A stretch of 34,889 bases of DNA from Alphaproteobacteria bacterium (GCA_009693835.1 SHWM01000024.1:1-34889); one strand, 5' to 3'; numbered from the stretch's first letter, positions 16,546-23,813 are shown. Numbers and translations: made by a program. Notes: generated by a model not told the origin, from the letters alone.

Positions 16546-17135
16546 ACCTGCCTATCACTGAGGGGGCGGTGCTTTTACCGGGTTTTGCCGCCGCCATGGG
16601 GGCTGACGTGATGGCGGGCGTGCAGGCGGTGATCCAGCAGGCGCCCTTCCGCCACATGACCGTGCCGGGGGGGCATAAGATGTCCGTGGCGATGAGCAAT
16701 TGCGGTCGGGCCGGATGGGTCAGTGATGGCAACGGCTACCGCTATGACGCGCGTGATCCGGAAACCGGCCGGCCATGGCCGCCAATGCAGCCATGCTTTT
16801 TCGATCTGGCGCGCGATGCGGCGGCCCGTGCAGGATATCCGGATTTTACGCCGGATGCCTGCCTCATAAACTGTTATGCGCAAGGGGCGCGCATGTCGCT
16901 GCATCAGGACAGGGATGAGCAGGATTTTACCGCACCCATCGTTTCCGTCTCGCTGGGCGCCGCGGCCATCTTTCTGTTTGGCGGGCTGAAACGCGGCGGG
17001 AAGCCCCGCCGGATCAGGCTTGAGCATGGTGATGTGGTGGTGTGGGGTGGGCCGGCGCGGCTGGCCTATCACGGGATCGCCCCTCTCAGGCAGGGAGACA
17101 CACGCTATAATCTGACCTTTCGCAAGGCTTTATAG
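16542..17135 (+). CDS. alkB: AlkB DNA/RNA oxidative demethylase
   Basis: This 197-residue 2-oxoglutarate/Fe(II) dioxygenase reverses 1-methyladenine and 3-methylcytosine by oxidative demethylation. The iron ligands are His121, Asp123 (SLHQDRDEQD) and His177 (RLAYHGI). Arg188 and Arg194 in TRYNLTFRKA match the E. coli AlkB arginine pair in spacing. The nucleotide-recognition lid is present (RYDARDPETGRPWPPMQPCF). The N-terminus is somewhat shorter than in E. coli AlkB. The ATG overlaps the preceding stop (ATGA). It is the last gene of the ada unit; a pair of long hairpins begins 9 bases after its stop. Confidence 0.95.
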   Translation: MNLPITEGAVLLPGFAAAMGADVMAGVQAVIQQAPFRHMTVPGGHKMSVAMSNCGRAGWVSDGNGYRYDARDPETGRPWPPMQPCFFDLARDAAARAGYPDFTPDACLINCYAQGARMSLHQDRDEQDFTAPIVSVSLGAAAIFLFGGLKRGGKPRRIRLEHGDVVVWGGPARLAYHGIAPLRQGDTRYNLTFRKAL

Positions 17136-17143
17136 TTTGCCTC

Positions 17144-17280
17144 AGAGCAGCATGCGATTAGCTGGAATCGTTTAGAATTCCAGCTAATCGCATAAAGCTG
17201 CTCTAACCCATTAAAATATAGAGCAATTTTATGTTTTTAGGTGGAACTCTACCGGTTCAACCTAAAAACATATTGCTTTA
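17144..17280. repeat. Tandem pair of long intergenic hairpins
   Basis: Hairpin 1 (17144-17204): arms AGAGCAGC/GCTGCTCT and a perfect 17-bp inner stem (17152-17168 with 17177-17193), one 3-base bulge and an 8-base loop. Hairpin 2 (17219-17280): an 18-bp inner stem with one mismatch (17230-17247 with 17255-17272) and an outer TAGAGCAA arm paired with 17273-17280 across a small internal bulge. Both begin with AGAGCA. The sequence is much richer in A+T than the flanking genes. The pair separates alkB from the LLM gene and may act as a transcription stop or be a non-autonomous repeat. Confidence 0.85.
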
Positions 17281-17312
17281 GAGAAATTTGACAAAACCAT
17301 GTGCAAATTCCA

Positions 17313-17340
17313 CTCTAGGGTAACCAAACATCCTAGAGGG
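17313..17340 (+). promoter_or_regulatory. Hairpin covering the ribosome site of the LLM gene
   Basis: CTCTAGG (17313-17319) pairs with CCTAGAG (17332-17338) across a 12-base loop. The right arm runs into the GAGGGGG ribosome site about 8 bases before the ATG at 17351. This could restrict translation, or the repeat could be an operator. A TTGACA at 17288 may be the -35 element, but no good -10 follows. Confidence 0.4.
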
Positions 17341-17350
17341 GGCATCCGGC

Positions 17351-18604
17351 ATGAAATTCGGTATTTTTTACGAACTGCAATTACCCAAACCCTGGGGCCC
17401 GGGCGATGAGCATAAACTTTTTCACGAGGCGCTCGAGCAGGTGGTTCTGGCCGACCGTCTGGGATTTGATCATGCATGGGAGGTTGAGCATCATTTTCTG
17501 GAAGAATATTCGCATGCCTCGGCGCCGGAAGTGTTCCTCTCCTTTGCGGCCGCGCAGACTAAGAATATCCGTATCGGGCAGGGCATCCGTCAGGTCATCC
17601 CGAAATATAACCATCCGGCCCGCACCGCCGAGGTGATCGCCACCATGGACCTGCTGTCCAATGGCCGGGTCGAGTTTGGCATCGGCGAAAGCGCCACCCG
17701 CCTGGAACTGGGCGGTTTTGGAATTTACGCCAAGGACAAGCGGCGCATGTGCCTTGAGGCCGCGGAGCAGATTGCCAATATGATGGCGCTCGATCCTTAT
17801 CCCGGCTTTGAAGGTGAATTCTTTTCCATGCCCTGCCGCAATGTGGTGCCCAAACCCATGCAGCTTCCGCACCCGCCGATGTGGATCGCCTGCACCAACC
17901 GCGACACGATCAAGGTGGCGGCCCGCAATGGCATTGGCGCGCTGGCGTTCTCGTTCATTGACCCCGAGGAAGCCAAGGCCTGGTCGGACATCTATTATAA
18001 CATCATCAAGTCCGAGGAATGTGTGCCCATCGGCCATGCGGTGAACGCCAATATTGCGCTGGTGTCGAATTTCTCACTGCATCAGGACCGCGCCGAAGCG
18101 ATCCGCCGCGGGCATGAAGGCTTCGAGTTTTTCGCCTATGCCATGAACGCGCTGGTGGCGCAGGACACGGTTCCGGGGCGCATGAACCTCTGGGCCGAAT
18201 ATCTGGCGCAACGCGGCGACCGCACGGAAAGAGTGATTGCAGAGTCCACGGAGCCGAGTTTCCGCAGAACCGGCATCGGCACGCCAGATGATATGAAGAA
18301 GCACCTGCGCGCCTTCCAGGCGGTGGGTATCGATCAGGTCATTTTCCTGCAACAGGCCGGGCGCAACAAGCACGCGCATATCTGTGAATCGCTTGAACTG
18401 TTCGCCAAGGAAGTGATGCCGGAATTCAAGGCGGTGGAGGCGGAGCGGCAGGCGAAAAAGCAGGCCGAACTGGCCCCCTATATCGCCGCCGCCCTGAAGC
18501 GCAAAAAATGGATGCAGGTGCCGCCCGACGATCAGATCCCCCGGGTGCGGGCATCCGTCGAAAGGATGCAGATCGACAGCCTGGAGAGCAAGAAGGCCTC
18601 CTGA
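17351..18604 (+). CDS. LLM-class flavin-dependent oxidoreductase (luciferase-like)
   Basis: This 417-residue protein has the bacterial-luciferase TIM-barrel fold: MKFGIFYELQ, ALEQVVLADRLGFDHAWEVEHHFLEEYSHASAPEVFLS (split over about 27-65), then RIGQGIRQVIPKYNHPARTAEVIATMDLLSNGRVEFGIGES and PHPPMWIACTNRDTIKVAARNGIGAL. Such enzymes use reduced flavin and often oxygen to hydroxylate or oxidise small hydrophobic substrates. The C-terminus carries about 50 extra charged residues (KKQAELAPYIAAALKRKKW), seen in the subgroup found in catabolic clusters. A separate flavin reductase is not encoded nearby. A strong terminator follows directly, so it is a single-gene unit. The substrate is unknown. Confidence 0.85.
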   Translation: MKFGIFYELQLPKPWGPGDEHKLFHEALEQVVLADRLGFDHAWEVEHHFLEEYSHASAPEVFLSFAAAQTKNIRIGQGIRQVIPKYNHPARTAEVIATMDLLSNGRVEFGIGESATRLELGGFGIYAKDKRRMCLEAAEQIANMMALDPYPGFEGEFFSMPCRNVVPKPMQLPHPPMWIACTNRDTIKVAARNGIGALAFSFIDPEEAKAWSDIYYNIIKSEECVPIGHAVNANIALVSNFSLHQDRAEAIRRGHEGFEFFAYAMNALVAQDTVPGRMNLWAEYLAQRGDRTERVIAESTEPSFRRTGIGTPDDMKKHLRAFQAVGIDQVIFLQQAGRNKHAHICESLELFAKEVMPEFKAVEAERQAKKQAELAPYIAAALKRKKWMQVPPDDQIPRVRASVERMQIDSLESKKAS

Positions 18605-18624
18605 TCGATCCGGTCTTGTTTCGT

Positions 18625-18668
18625 GGCGGCAGCCTGATTACTGTTCGATCAGGCTGCCGCCGCTTTTT
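18625..18668 (+). terminator. Strong rho-independent terminator after the LLM gene
   Basis: A perfect 14-bp stem, GGCGGCAGCCTGAT (18625-18638) with its complement at 18648-18661, has a 9-base loop and is followed by GC and TTTTT. It begins 20 bases past the LLM stop. Confidence 0.92.
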
Positions 18669-18673
18669 ATAAT
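18668..18673 (+). promoter_or_regulatory. Perfect -10 box TATAAT overlapping the terminator T-run
   Basis: TATAAT shares its first T with the terminator tail and lies 39 bases before the ATG at 18713. The -35 region at 18644-18650 (TTCGATC) is poor. If used, RNA would start near 18680, which rules out the ATG at 18674 as the start codon of the next gene. Confidence 0.4.
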
Positions 18674-18712
18674 ATGCATTTTTTGCAGCCGGAATGCAGC
18701 GGGGACAGGGGC

Positions 18713-19981
18713 ATGGCACTGAAAGCGCACGTAACATCAGAGAATCTTGCGGCACTCTGCGCGGCGGATGGCGAGTTCATGCTGGCGGCCCGGTACTGGA
18801 ACGGCGGCTTCCGGTTTGTGATGGGCGGGCATGACGCAGCCGTCCGGATGCAGGCGGGGAAACCCGAGCCAGGAAATCTGGACGGGGATGCCGGCGCCAT
18901 TACCCTGACGGCGGCGGAAGAGGATTGGGGCTCGCTGCTGTCTGCCGCGCCGCCGCGTTTTTTCAATGATATTTTCAACCTGGTGTCGGCCCGTCGCATG
19001 CAGATCAAGGCTGATCAGGTGCTGTATGCGCAATATTATCCGGCCGTCATGCGGGCGGTTGAATTGCTGCGGCCCTCCGCTCCTGCCACCATGGCTGTAA
19101 AAGCTCCGCCCCGGCATGGCCAGATCGACAGCCCGGTGGGCCGTTATATTCACCTGGAACTGGCGGGTCAGGATTACCGCATCTATTTTGAAGAGGCGGG
19201 GCAGGGCATTCCGGTCCTTATGCAACATACGGCGGGCGCGCATGGCGCGCAGTGGCGGCATCTGTTTGAGTGCACCAAAATCACCGACCATTTCCGCCTG
19301 ATTGCCTATGATCTTCCGTTTCATGGAAAATCGGTTCCGCCCGTGGGGCCGAAATGGTGGGCCGGGGAATACAGGCTTGACGCGGCTTTCCTGCGATCGG
19401 TCCCCGTGGGGCTGTCGCGCGCATTGCAACTCGACCGCCCGGTCTTCATGGGATGCTCCGTGGGCGGATTGCTGGCGCTTGATCTGGCGCGCCATCACCC
19501 GGAAGAATTCCGTGCGGTCATTGCGCTTGAAGGCGCGTTGCGCATTGGCGGGGACAAATCCCTGCCGGGCATTGCCGAATTCTGGCATCCCCAGGTCAGC
19601 AATGAATATAAGGCGCGCCTGATGAACGGCGTCATGGCCCCCTCGTCGCCCGAATCCTACCGCAAGGAAACCTCGCAGATTTACGCATCCGGCTGGCCGC
19701 CTGTGTTTCTGGGCGATCTGAACTATTATTTCAATCTGGATTTGAGCGCGGAGGCGGCGCGGATTGATACGAAAAAAATTGGCGTGCACATTTTTTCTGG
19801 CGAATATGATTCCAGCGGCACGATGGAACTGGGAAAGGCGGCGCATGACGCCATTCCCGGGTCATACTGGACTGGCATGAACGGCATCGGACATTTTCCC
19901 ATGTCAGAGAATCCGGAACTGTTCATCGAATATCTGCTGCCGGCATTGGAGAAAATCCGCAGTGCGGGCGGCGGCGGCTGA
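18713..19981 (+). CDS. Alpha/beta hydrolase with an N-terminal SCP2-like domain
   Basis: The protein has 422 residues from the ATG with a GGGGACAGGGGC ribosome site; an ATG at 18674 lies only 6 bases past the terminator T-run. Residues 1-125 resemble an SCP2 sterol-carrier domain: RFVMGGHDAAVRMQAGKPEP, ITLTAAEEDWGSLLSAAPP, then a basic segment RRMQIKADQ. Residues 140-420 are an alpha/beta hydrolase: LIAYDLPFHGKS, nucleophile elbow GCSVGG with Ser249, an acidic residue in IFSGEYDSSGT and the catalytic His in GIGHFPMSENPE. A lipid-binding domain fused to an esterase or C-C hydrolase would fit a hydrophobic or CoA-linked substrate. The hydrolase part is sure; the SCP2 assignment is by pattern only. 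Confidence 0.75.
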   Translation: MALKAHVTSENLAALCAADGEFMLAARYWNGGFRFVMGGHDAAVRMQAGKPEPGNLDGDAGAITLTAAEEDWGSLLSAAPPRFFNDIFNLVSARRMQIKADQVLYAQYYPAVMRAVELLRPSAPATMAVKAPPRHGQIDSPVGRYIHLELAGQDYRIYFEEAGQGIPVLMQHTAGAHGAQWRHLFECTKITDHFRLIAYDLPFHGKSVPPVGPKWWAGEYRLDAAFLRSVPVGLSRALQLDRPVFMGCSVGGLLALDLARHHPEEFRAVIALEGALRIGGDKSLPGIAEFWHPQVSNEYKARLMNGVMAPSSPESYRKETSQIYASGWPPVFLGDLNYYFNLDLSAEAARIDTKKIGVHIFSGEYDSSGTMELGKAAHDAIPGSYWTGMNGIGHFPMSENPELFIEYLLPALEKIRSAGGGG

Positions 19982-19989
19982 CCGCCTGC

Positions 19990-20037
19990 TTAGCAATGCT
20001 GCTGAATAAATTCCAGTGCGGCGGCGTTGAAGGCCTG
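19990..20037 (-). pseudogene. Remnant: last 15 or so codons of an alpha/beta hydrolase gene
   Basis: Read on the minus strand this gives QAFNAAALEFIQQHC and a TAA. The intact hydrolase gene at 20724-21503 ends EGFNAAVLDFIQQHS and TGA. Across the 39 bases before the stop, 31 are identical (19993-20031 against 20727-20765). No hydrolase sequence continues upstream of the remnant. It lies 9 bases past the stop of the convergent hydrolase gene and, with the intact tail, flanks the nuclease gene as direct repeats. Confidence 0.75.
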
Positions 20038-20132
20038 TTTGTTATTGTGTCACAAACCTATCTGGTATGTATGGGTTCAGACAGAAAGCTGCCGATATTA
20101 ACTTGATATAAATCCAAAAATTCTACCGTGAA

Positions 20133-20150
20133 GCTCCGGAATAACGGAGC
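20133..20150 (+). promoter_or_regulatory. Hairpin enclosing the ribosome site of the nuclease gene
   Basis: GCTCCG (20133-20138) pairs with CGGAGC (20145-20150) across a 6-base loop. The right arm holds GGAG, spaced 8 bases from an ATG at 20158 and 15 bases from the ATG at 20165. The site therefore fits the 20158 start better, although that frame stops after 15 codons. Confidence 0.4.
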
Positions 20151-20164
20151 AACGGCTATGGGCA

Positions 20165-20704
20165 ATGTTCTTCGTTTCAAAACGCCCGAACGGAATCAGG
20201 TTTAAGGCGAAGCTTCGCAGGCGCTGGCGCATGCCGGGCGGGATGTTATTTTTGCTACTGGCAATCGTTGGCATTGCTGCCGCCGAAAACTTCAAGTTTG
20301 AGTCAGGCGGTAGCGGTATTAGTTTGCCATTTTCTCATGGAACTGGCGATGGATATGGTAACATTGGGCGCTGTTTCAATGCAATCCAGCAGAATTGTGT
20401 GATCGATGGCGACACTATCCGGTATCAGGGTGCGAGGGTCAGACTCGCGGATATTGACACCCCTGAAAAGTTTCATCCCAAATGCGGTTCTGAAGCGGCG
20501 CTGGCAGAGAGAGCGACGCAGAGGCTTGTAGAATTGATAAATGCGGGATCATTCACACTAACTAATTCCGGCGATCGGAATCTGGATCGCTATGGGCGTC
20601 AGCTCCGCATTATTCATGTCAATGGGCGATCAGTTGGCGACACGCTGGTAGCGGAGGGCCTGGCGCGGCGTTGGGAGGGCACCCGGAGAAGCTGGTGCGG
20701 ATGA
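20165..20704 (+). CDS. Membrane-anchored thermonuclease (SNase-like)
   Basis: This ORF of 179 residues has a basic N-terminus, one hydrophobic helix (about 27-40, MLFLLLAIVGIAAA) and a staphylococcal-nuclease domain from about residue 70. The catalytic set is complete: Asp83 in DGDT, Arg93, Asp98 and Glu101 in RLADIDTPE, and Arg145 in DRYGRQL. Extra Cys residues (70, 78, 107, 178) suggest disulfides outside the cytoplasm. The N-terminal start is doubtful. ATG 20158 has the better ribosome site and encodes MGNVLRFKTPERNQV before a stop, so a +1 frameshift within 20165-20230 may have displaced the true N-terminus. The gene looks richer in A+T than its neighbours and sits between two copies of a hydrolase tail, which suggests insertion. 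Its role is a secreted or periplasmic-side nuclease. Confidence 0.8.
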   Translation: MFFVSKRPNGIRFKAKLRRRWRMPGGMLFLLLAIVGIAAAENFKFESGGSGISLPFSHGTGDGYGNIGRCFNAIQQNCVIDGDTIRYQGARVRLADIDTPEKFHPKCGSEAALAERATQRLVELINAGSFTLTNSGDRNLDRYGRQLRIIHVNGRSVGDTLVAEGLARRWEGTRRSWCG

Positions 20705-20723
20705 CATCGCTTCAGTAGCAGCT

Positions 20724-21503
20724 TCAACTGTGCTGCTGAATAAAATCGAGCACGGCGGCGTTGAATCCCTCAGCCGCCTCGATATTGCAGGCATGGCCGC
20801 CATCCACCCCCACCACCTTTATGCCGGGAATATTTTCCTCGGCATATTTGCGGTGCGGGACGAAACGTTCTTCCTTTTCTCCCGCAACCAGCAGCGTCGG
20901 CACTTTAGTGCCGTGCACGAATTCCGAGAGCGAGGCGTTGGGCGAGGTCACCTGAAACAGATTGGCGATGCCCAGCGGGTTCAATAGATGCGCGTCTGCC
21001 ATTAACTCCTGTTGCGCGCCGGGCGGCAGGCGTTTGGCGTGAATCGGGTGAATGCGCATGCGCTTCAGCCCCTCCTGGCCATTCTTGGCCAGATTTCCCG
21101 CCAGCTTGTTTACGTCGGCATATATTTCCTTCACCTTTTCAGGTGTCGCCAGTGCGGAAGTGGAATTGGTGAAAACCTGCCCATGTACATGCTCGGGATA
21201 GAGCAGCGAATAGCGAAGGGTGACGGTCGCACCGAAAGACTGTCCGCACACAAACCATTTATCTGCGCCCAGCTCGCGCCGGGTCAGTTCAAGCTGCGCC
21301 GCCATGGCTTCTGGTTCGTACGGGGCCGGATCGGTTGGGCTGGGAGAACGCCCATGCCCCCATAACTCCAGGACGACCGGGCGGGTTTTCGTCGAAAGCG
21401 CCGCCAGATTGCGCGTCCATTGCGCGCGGCTTGAAAGCATGCCGTGAATGAGCAGCAGATAGGGCCCGTTCCCTTCATGCACTTCGTAATACATTCTTTC
21501 CAT
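20724..21503 (-). CDS. Alpha/beta hydrolase
   Basis: This 259-residue protein has an intact hydrolase fold: YLLLIHGMLSSRAQW (oxyanion HG), ELWGHGRSPSP, nucleophile elbow GQSFGA with Ser89, a late acid in VAGEKEERF and His233 in DGGHACNIE. The sequence type is that of small esterases and C-C bond (meta-cleavage product-like) hydrolases; I cannot choose between them. It lies 17 bases downstream of the MlaF-like ATPase gene in the same direction, so it is probably the third gene of a CoA-transferase/ATPase/hydrolase unit. A copy of its last codons occurs at 19990-20037, beyond the nuclease gene. Confidence 0.85.
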   Translation of the reverse strand: MERMYYEVHEGNGPYLLLIHGMLSSRAQWTRNLAALSTKTRPVVLELWGHGRSPSPTDPAPYEPEAMAAQLELTRRELGADKWFVCGQSFGATVTLRYSLLYPEHVHGQVFTNSTSALATPEKVKEIYADVNKLAGNLAKNGQEGLKRMRIHPIHAKRLPPGAQQELMADAHLLNPLGIANLFQVTSPNASLSEFVHGTKVPTLLVAGEKEERFVPHRKYAEENIPGIKVVGVDGGHACNIEAAEGFNAAVLDFIQQHS

Positions 21504-21520
21504 ATGGCCTCAAATTCATA

Positions 21521-22309
21521 TCAGGCGGCGCGTTTGCGCAGCCGCATTTTAATTGGCCCATCTGGCCGTCCGTTTACAAGCTGATCCAGATAGGGATTGC
21601 CCGCATGGTCAATTTCGGACGTGGCACCCTGCCAGATGATGCGCCCGTCATGCAGCATCGCCACAGCGGGATAATCGCGCCGCATGGCGTCCATATCGCT
21701 GGTGATGGACAGGACGGTGGCCCCAGTTTCCTGCGCCAGTGTTGCGATCAGCTCATTTATAACCCGGGTGAGTATCGGATCAAGCCCGGCGGTGGGATCA
21801 TCGAGCAACAATATATCAGGCTCTTCCATGATGGCGCGTGCCAGCGCCACGCGCTTCTGCATGCCGCCCGAAAGGCTCGCGGGATATAGATCGGCGGTTT
21901 CCGGCGCCATGCCGACCTGGCGCAGCCGGAGGATCGCCGCCTCGCGCGCGTCCCTGCGGCGCGCGCGGCCAACGGTAACGCGTTTGAAGGCGATGTTTTC
22001 CCACACCGGCAGGCTGTCGAACAGGGCCGATCGCTGAAACAGCACCCCAAATCGGTCCATCAACTTCTCACGTTGGGCGGTGTCCAGCGAAGAAATCTCC
22101 GTCCCGTCTATTTCAATTTTTCCGCCCTCGATGGGATAGAGGCCAACCAGGCATTTGAGAAGAACGGTTTTGCCAGACGCGGCGCTGCCAATCAGCGCAA
22201 GATTGCGCCCCGCCTGAAGATCGAGCGACAGACCGTTGAGCACGACATTGCCGCCAAATCTCTTGACGACATTGCGCAGGCTGATTTTTGCGGGCGGATC
22301 CCCTGTCAT
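21521..22309 (-). CDS. MlaF-like ABC transporter ATPase
   Basis: This 262-residue ATPase has Walker A GSAASGKT (41-48), a Q-loop (FGVLFQRSALFDSLPVWENI), the signature LSGGMQKRVALARAI, Walker B with ILLLDDPTAGLDP and a C-terminal switch region SDMDAMRRDYPAVAMLHDG. The FQRSALFDSL pattern after the Q-loop is typical of MlaF/Mkl ATPases, which drive MCE-type lipid transporters (MlaFEDB; the Mce4 system takes up cholesterol). No MlaE-type permease or MlaD-type MCE protein is encoded in this window. The gene overlaps the CoA-transferase stop (ATGA) and precedes the hydrolase gene by 17 bases. It may serve a transporter encoded elsewhere. Confidence 0.85.
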   Translation of the reverse strand: MTGDPPAKISLRNVVKRFGGNVVLNGLSLDLQAGRNLALIGSAASGKTVLLKCLVGLYPIEGGKIEIDGTEISSLDTAQREKLMDRFGVLFQRSALFDSLPVWENIAFKRVTVGRARRRDAREAAILRLRQVGMAPETADLYPASLSGGMQKRVALARAIMEEPDILLLDDPTAGLDPILTRVINELIATLAQETGATVLSITSDMDAMRRDYPAVAMLHDGRIIWQGATSEIDHAGNPYLDQLVNGRPDGPIKMRLRKRAA

Positions 22310-23499
22310 GCGGCGGCGAGGTGCGAGTTTATGGCGCCGGCCTCCTCCAGCGCCCGAATCTCCTGCGCGCTATAGCCATGCTGCGCAAGTATCTCGGAGG
22401 TGTGTTCGCCCAGCAACGGCGCATTCAGCATGGCTGGATCATCGCCAAGCCGCTTTGCCCCGGGAATATTTCCCAGCGGCATGCGGCCGATGCCTGGATA
22501 ATCATGCCAGTAAAAGGCGTTCACGTGTTTTGTCTGTTCGTGGTCCAGAAATTCGCGGTAATTATTCACGCGTTCATGCAGCATGCGCAGCTTGATCAGT
22601 TCCCCGCAAATTTCATCGGTCGTATATTCCGCAATGGCCGATCGTATCGGCTCGTCGATCAGATGCCGGTTCTCGAAACGGTCCTTGGTCGAGGTTAATC
22701 TTGGATCATTGGCCAGATCAGGCAGTTTCAGCATTTCCATGAACGGCTTGTATTCGCGCTCGAACACCGTGCCAACGGATATATAGCCGTCCTTGGTCGG
22801 GAAAATGCCGAAAGGATAGACCAGCGGCTGACCCCGGCCGCCGCCTTCCAGCGCCTTGCCGGCGATATTGATGTTTTGCAGGATAGCGGCCGTCTCCAGC
22901 AGGCTGTTATCGAGATAGCGGCCTTCTTTTTCGCCCTGCCGCGCCCATAAGGCCGCCTGAAGCGCCTGCACATTATACAGGGCGGCCGAAAGATCCATGA
23001 GCACCACATTGGAGCGGTGCGGAATGCCATCATTGCCCTTGTTATCCGCCACAAACCCGGAAAACGCCTGCAACACGCCGTCCGTTCCCGGCCGTTCGGC
23101 AAACGGGCCGGTCTGCCCGAAGCCGGATACCGAAAGATAAATGATGCGCGGGTTGATGGCGCGCACCGCCTCATATCCAAAGCCCAGGCGTTTGGTCACG
23201 CCCGGCCGGAAGCTTTCGATGAAAATGTCCGTGTCTTTCAGCAGGCGGCGCAGCACGTCGCGCCCGCCGTCTGTTTTCAGCTCTATACAGATGCTGCGCT
23301 TGCCCAGATTGACCAATGTCGAGATCACGGTTTGCCCGCCATATTTCTTGCCGACCCCGCGCGCCCAGTCGCCCCGCCCGGGTTCCACCTTGATGACATT
23401 GGCGCCGTGGCGCGCCAGGATCCCAGCGGCATAGGGGCCAGCCAGCGCCTGGCTCATGTCGACGACTTTGATCCCCTTGTAGGGCGCTTCATAGCTCAT
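22306..23499 (-). CDS. CaiB/BaiF (family III) CoA-transferase
   Basis: The protein has 397 residues from the second ATG (23499), which has AGGA 9 bases upstream; an ATG at 23508 directly abuts AGGA and is less likely. Family patterns are GIKVVDMSQALAGPYAAGIL, HGANVIKVEPGRGDWAR, YLSVSGFGQTGP and the catalytic Asp in VLMDLSAALYN (about residue 170). The C-terminus has LGEHTSEILAQHGYSAQEI. It shows clear divergence from the other CoA-transferase (2365-3582), so the two are unlikely to be recent duplicates. It is first in a minus-strand unit with the MlaF-like ATPase and hydrolase genes, and faces the HsaA-like gene across a divergent upstream region. The substrate is not identifiable. Confidence 0.87.
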   Translation of the reverse strand: MSYEAPYKGIKVVDMSQALAGPYAAGILARHGANVIKVEPGRGDWARGVGKKYGGQTVISTLVNLGKRSICIELKTDGGRDVLRRLLKDTDIFIESFRPGVTKRLGFGYEAVRAINPRIIYLSVSGFGQTGPFAERPGTDGVLQAFSGFVADNKGNDGIPHRSNVVLMDLSAALYNVQALQAALWARQGEKEGRYLDNSLLETAAILQNINIAGKALEGGGRGQPLVYPFGIFPTKDGYISVGTVFEREYKPFMEMLKLPDLANDPRLTSTKDRFENRHLIDEPIRSAIAEYTTDEICGELIKLRMLHERVNNYREFLDHEQTKHVNAFYWHDYPGIGRMPLGNIPGAKRLGDDPAMLNAPLLGEHTSEILAQHGYSAQEIRALEEAGAINSHLAAA

Positions 23500-23595
23500 C
23501 CACGGCATTCCTTGGCTTCAGGTCGGGTTCCAGTGGCGAAACCATGCGTACGATAACCAGCAATTCGGGGACTGGCAATGCCGTCGGAAGGTGTT

Positions 23596-23631
23596 GAATT
23601 TGCCCTGGGTCAATTAAAATGCCCAGAATTC
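23596..23631. promoter_or_regulatory. Imperfect inverted repeat in a divergent upstream region
   Basis: GAATT (23596-23600) plus CTGGG (23605-23609) mirror CCCAG (23622-23626) plus AATTC (23627-23631) around an AT-rich centre. It lies between the divergent CoA-transferase (starts 23499) and HsaA-like (starts 23814) genes, where a shared operator would be expected. The rest of 23500-23813 shows no supportable gene. No regulator gene is adjacent. Confidence 0.3.
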
Positions 23632-23813
23632 CGAGTGGTGGGCCACGATTAGCCAGGCTTTCACGTCCTTCAGACCTATATCGCCACGTTACGGACGGGT
23701 TATCCTGCTGGCAACCGGGGCCGCCAGACGCTAACCTGAAAGCCCGGCCAACGATGATTGACTGGCGCTGGCTGGTCATCGGTTGCTGCCTTGATAGTGA
23801 AAAGGAATTCCGT

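Noticed and set aside
18737..19846. A 369-codon minus-strand ORF
   Set aside because: It is antisense to the SCP2-like/hydrolase gene, whose motifs are clear; the antisense product is rich in Arg, His and Gln as expected for a GC-rich shadow.
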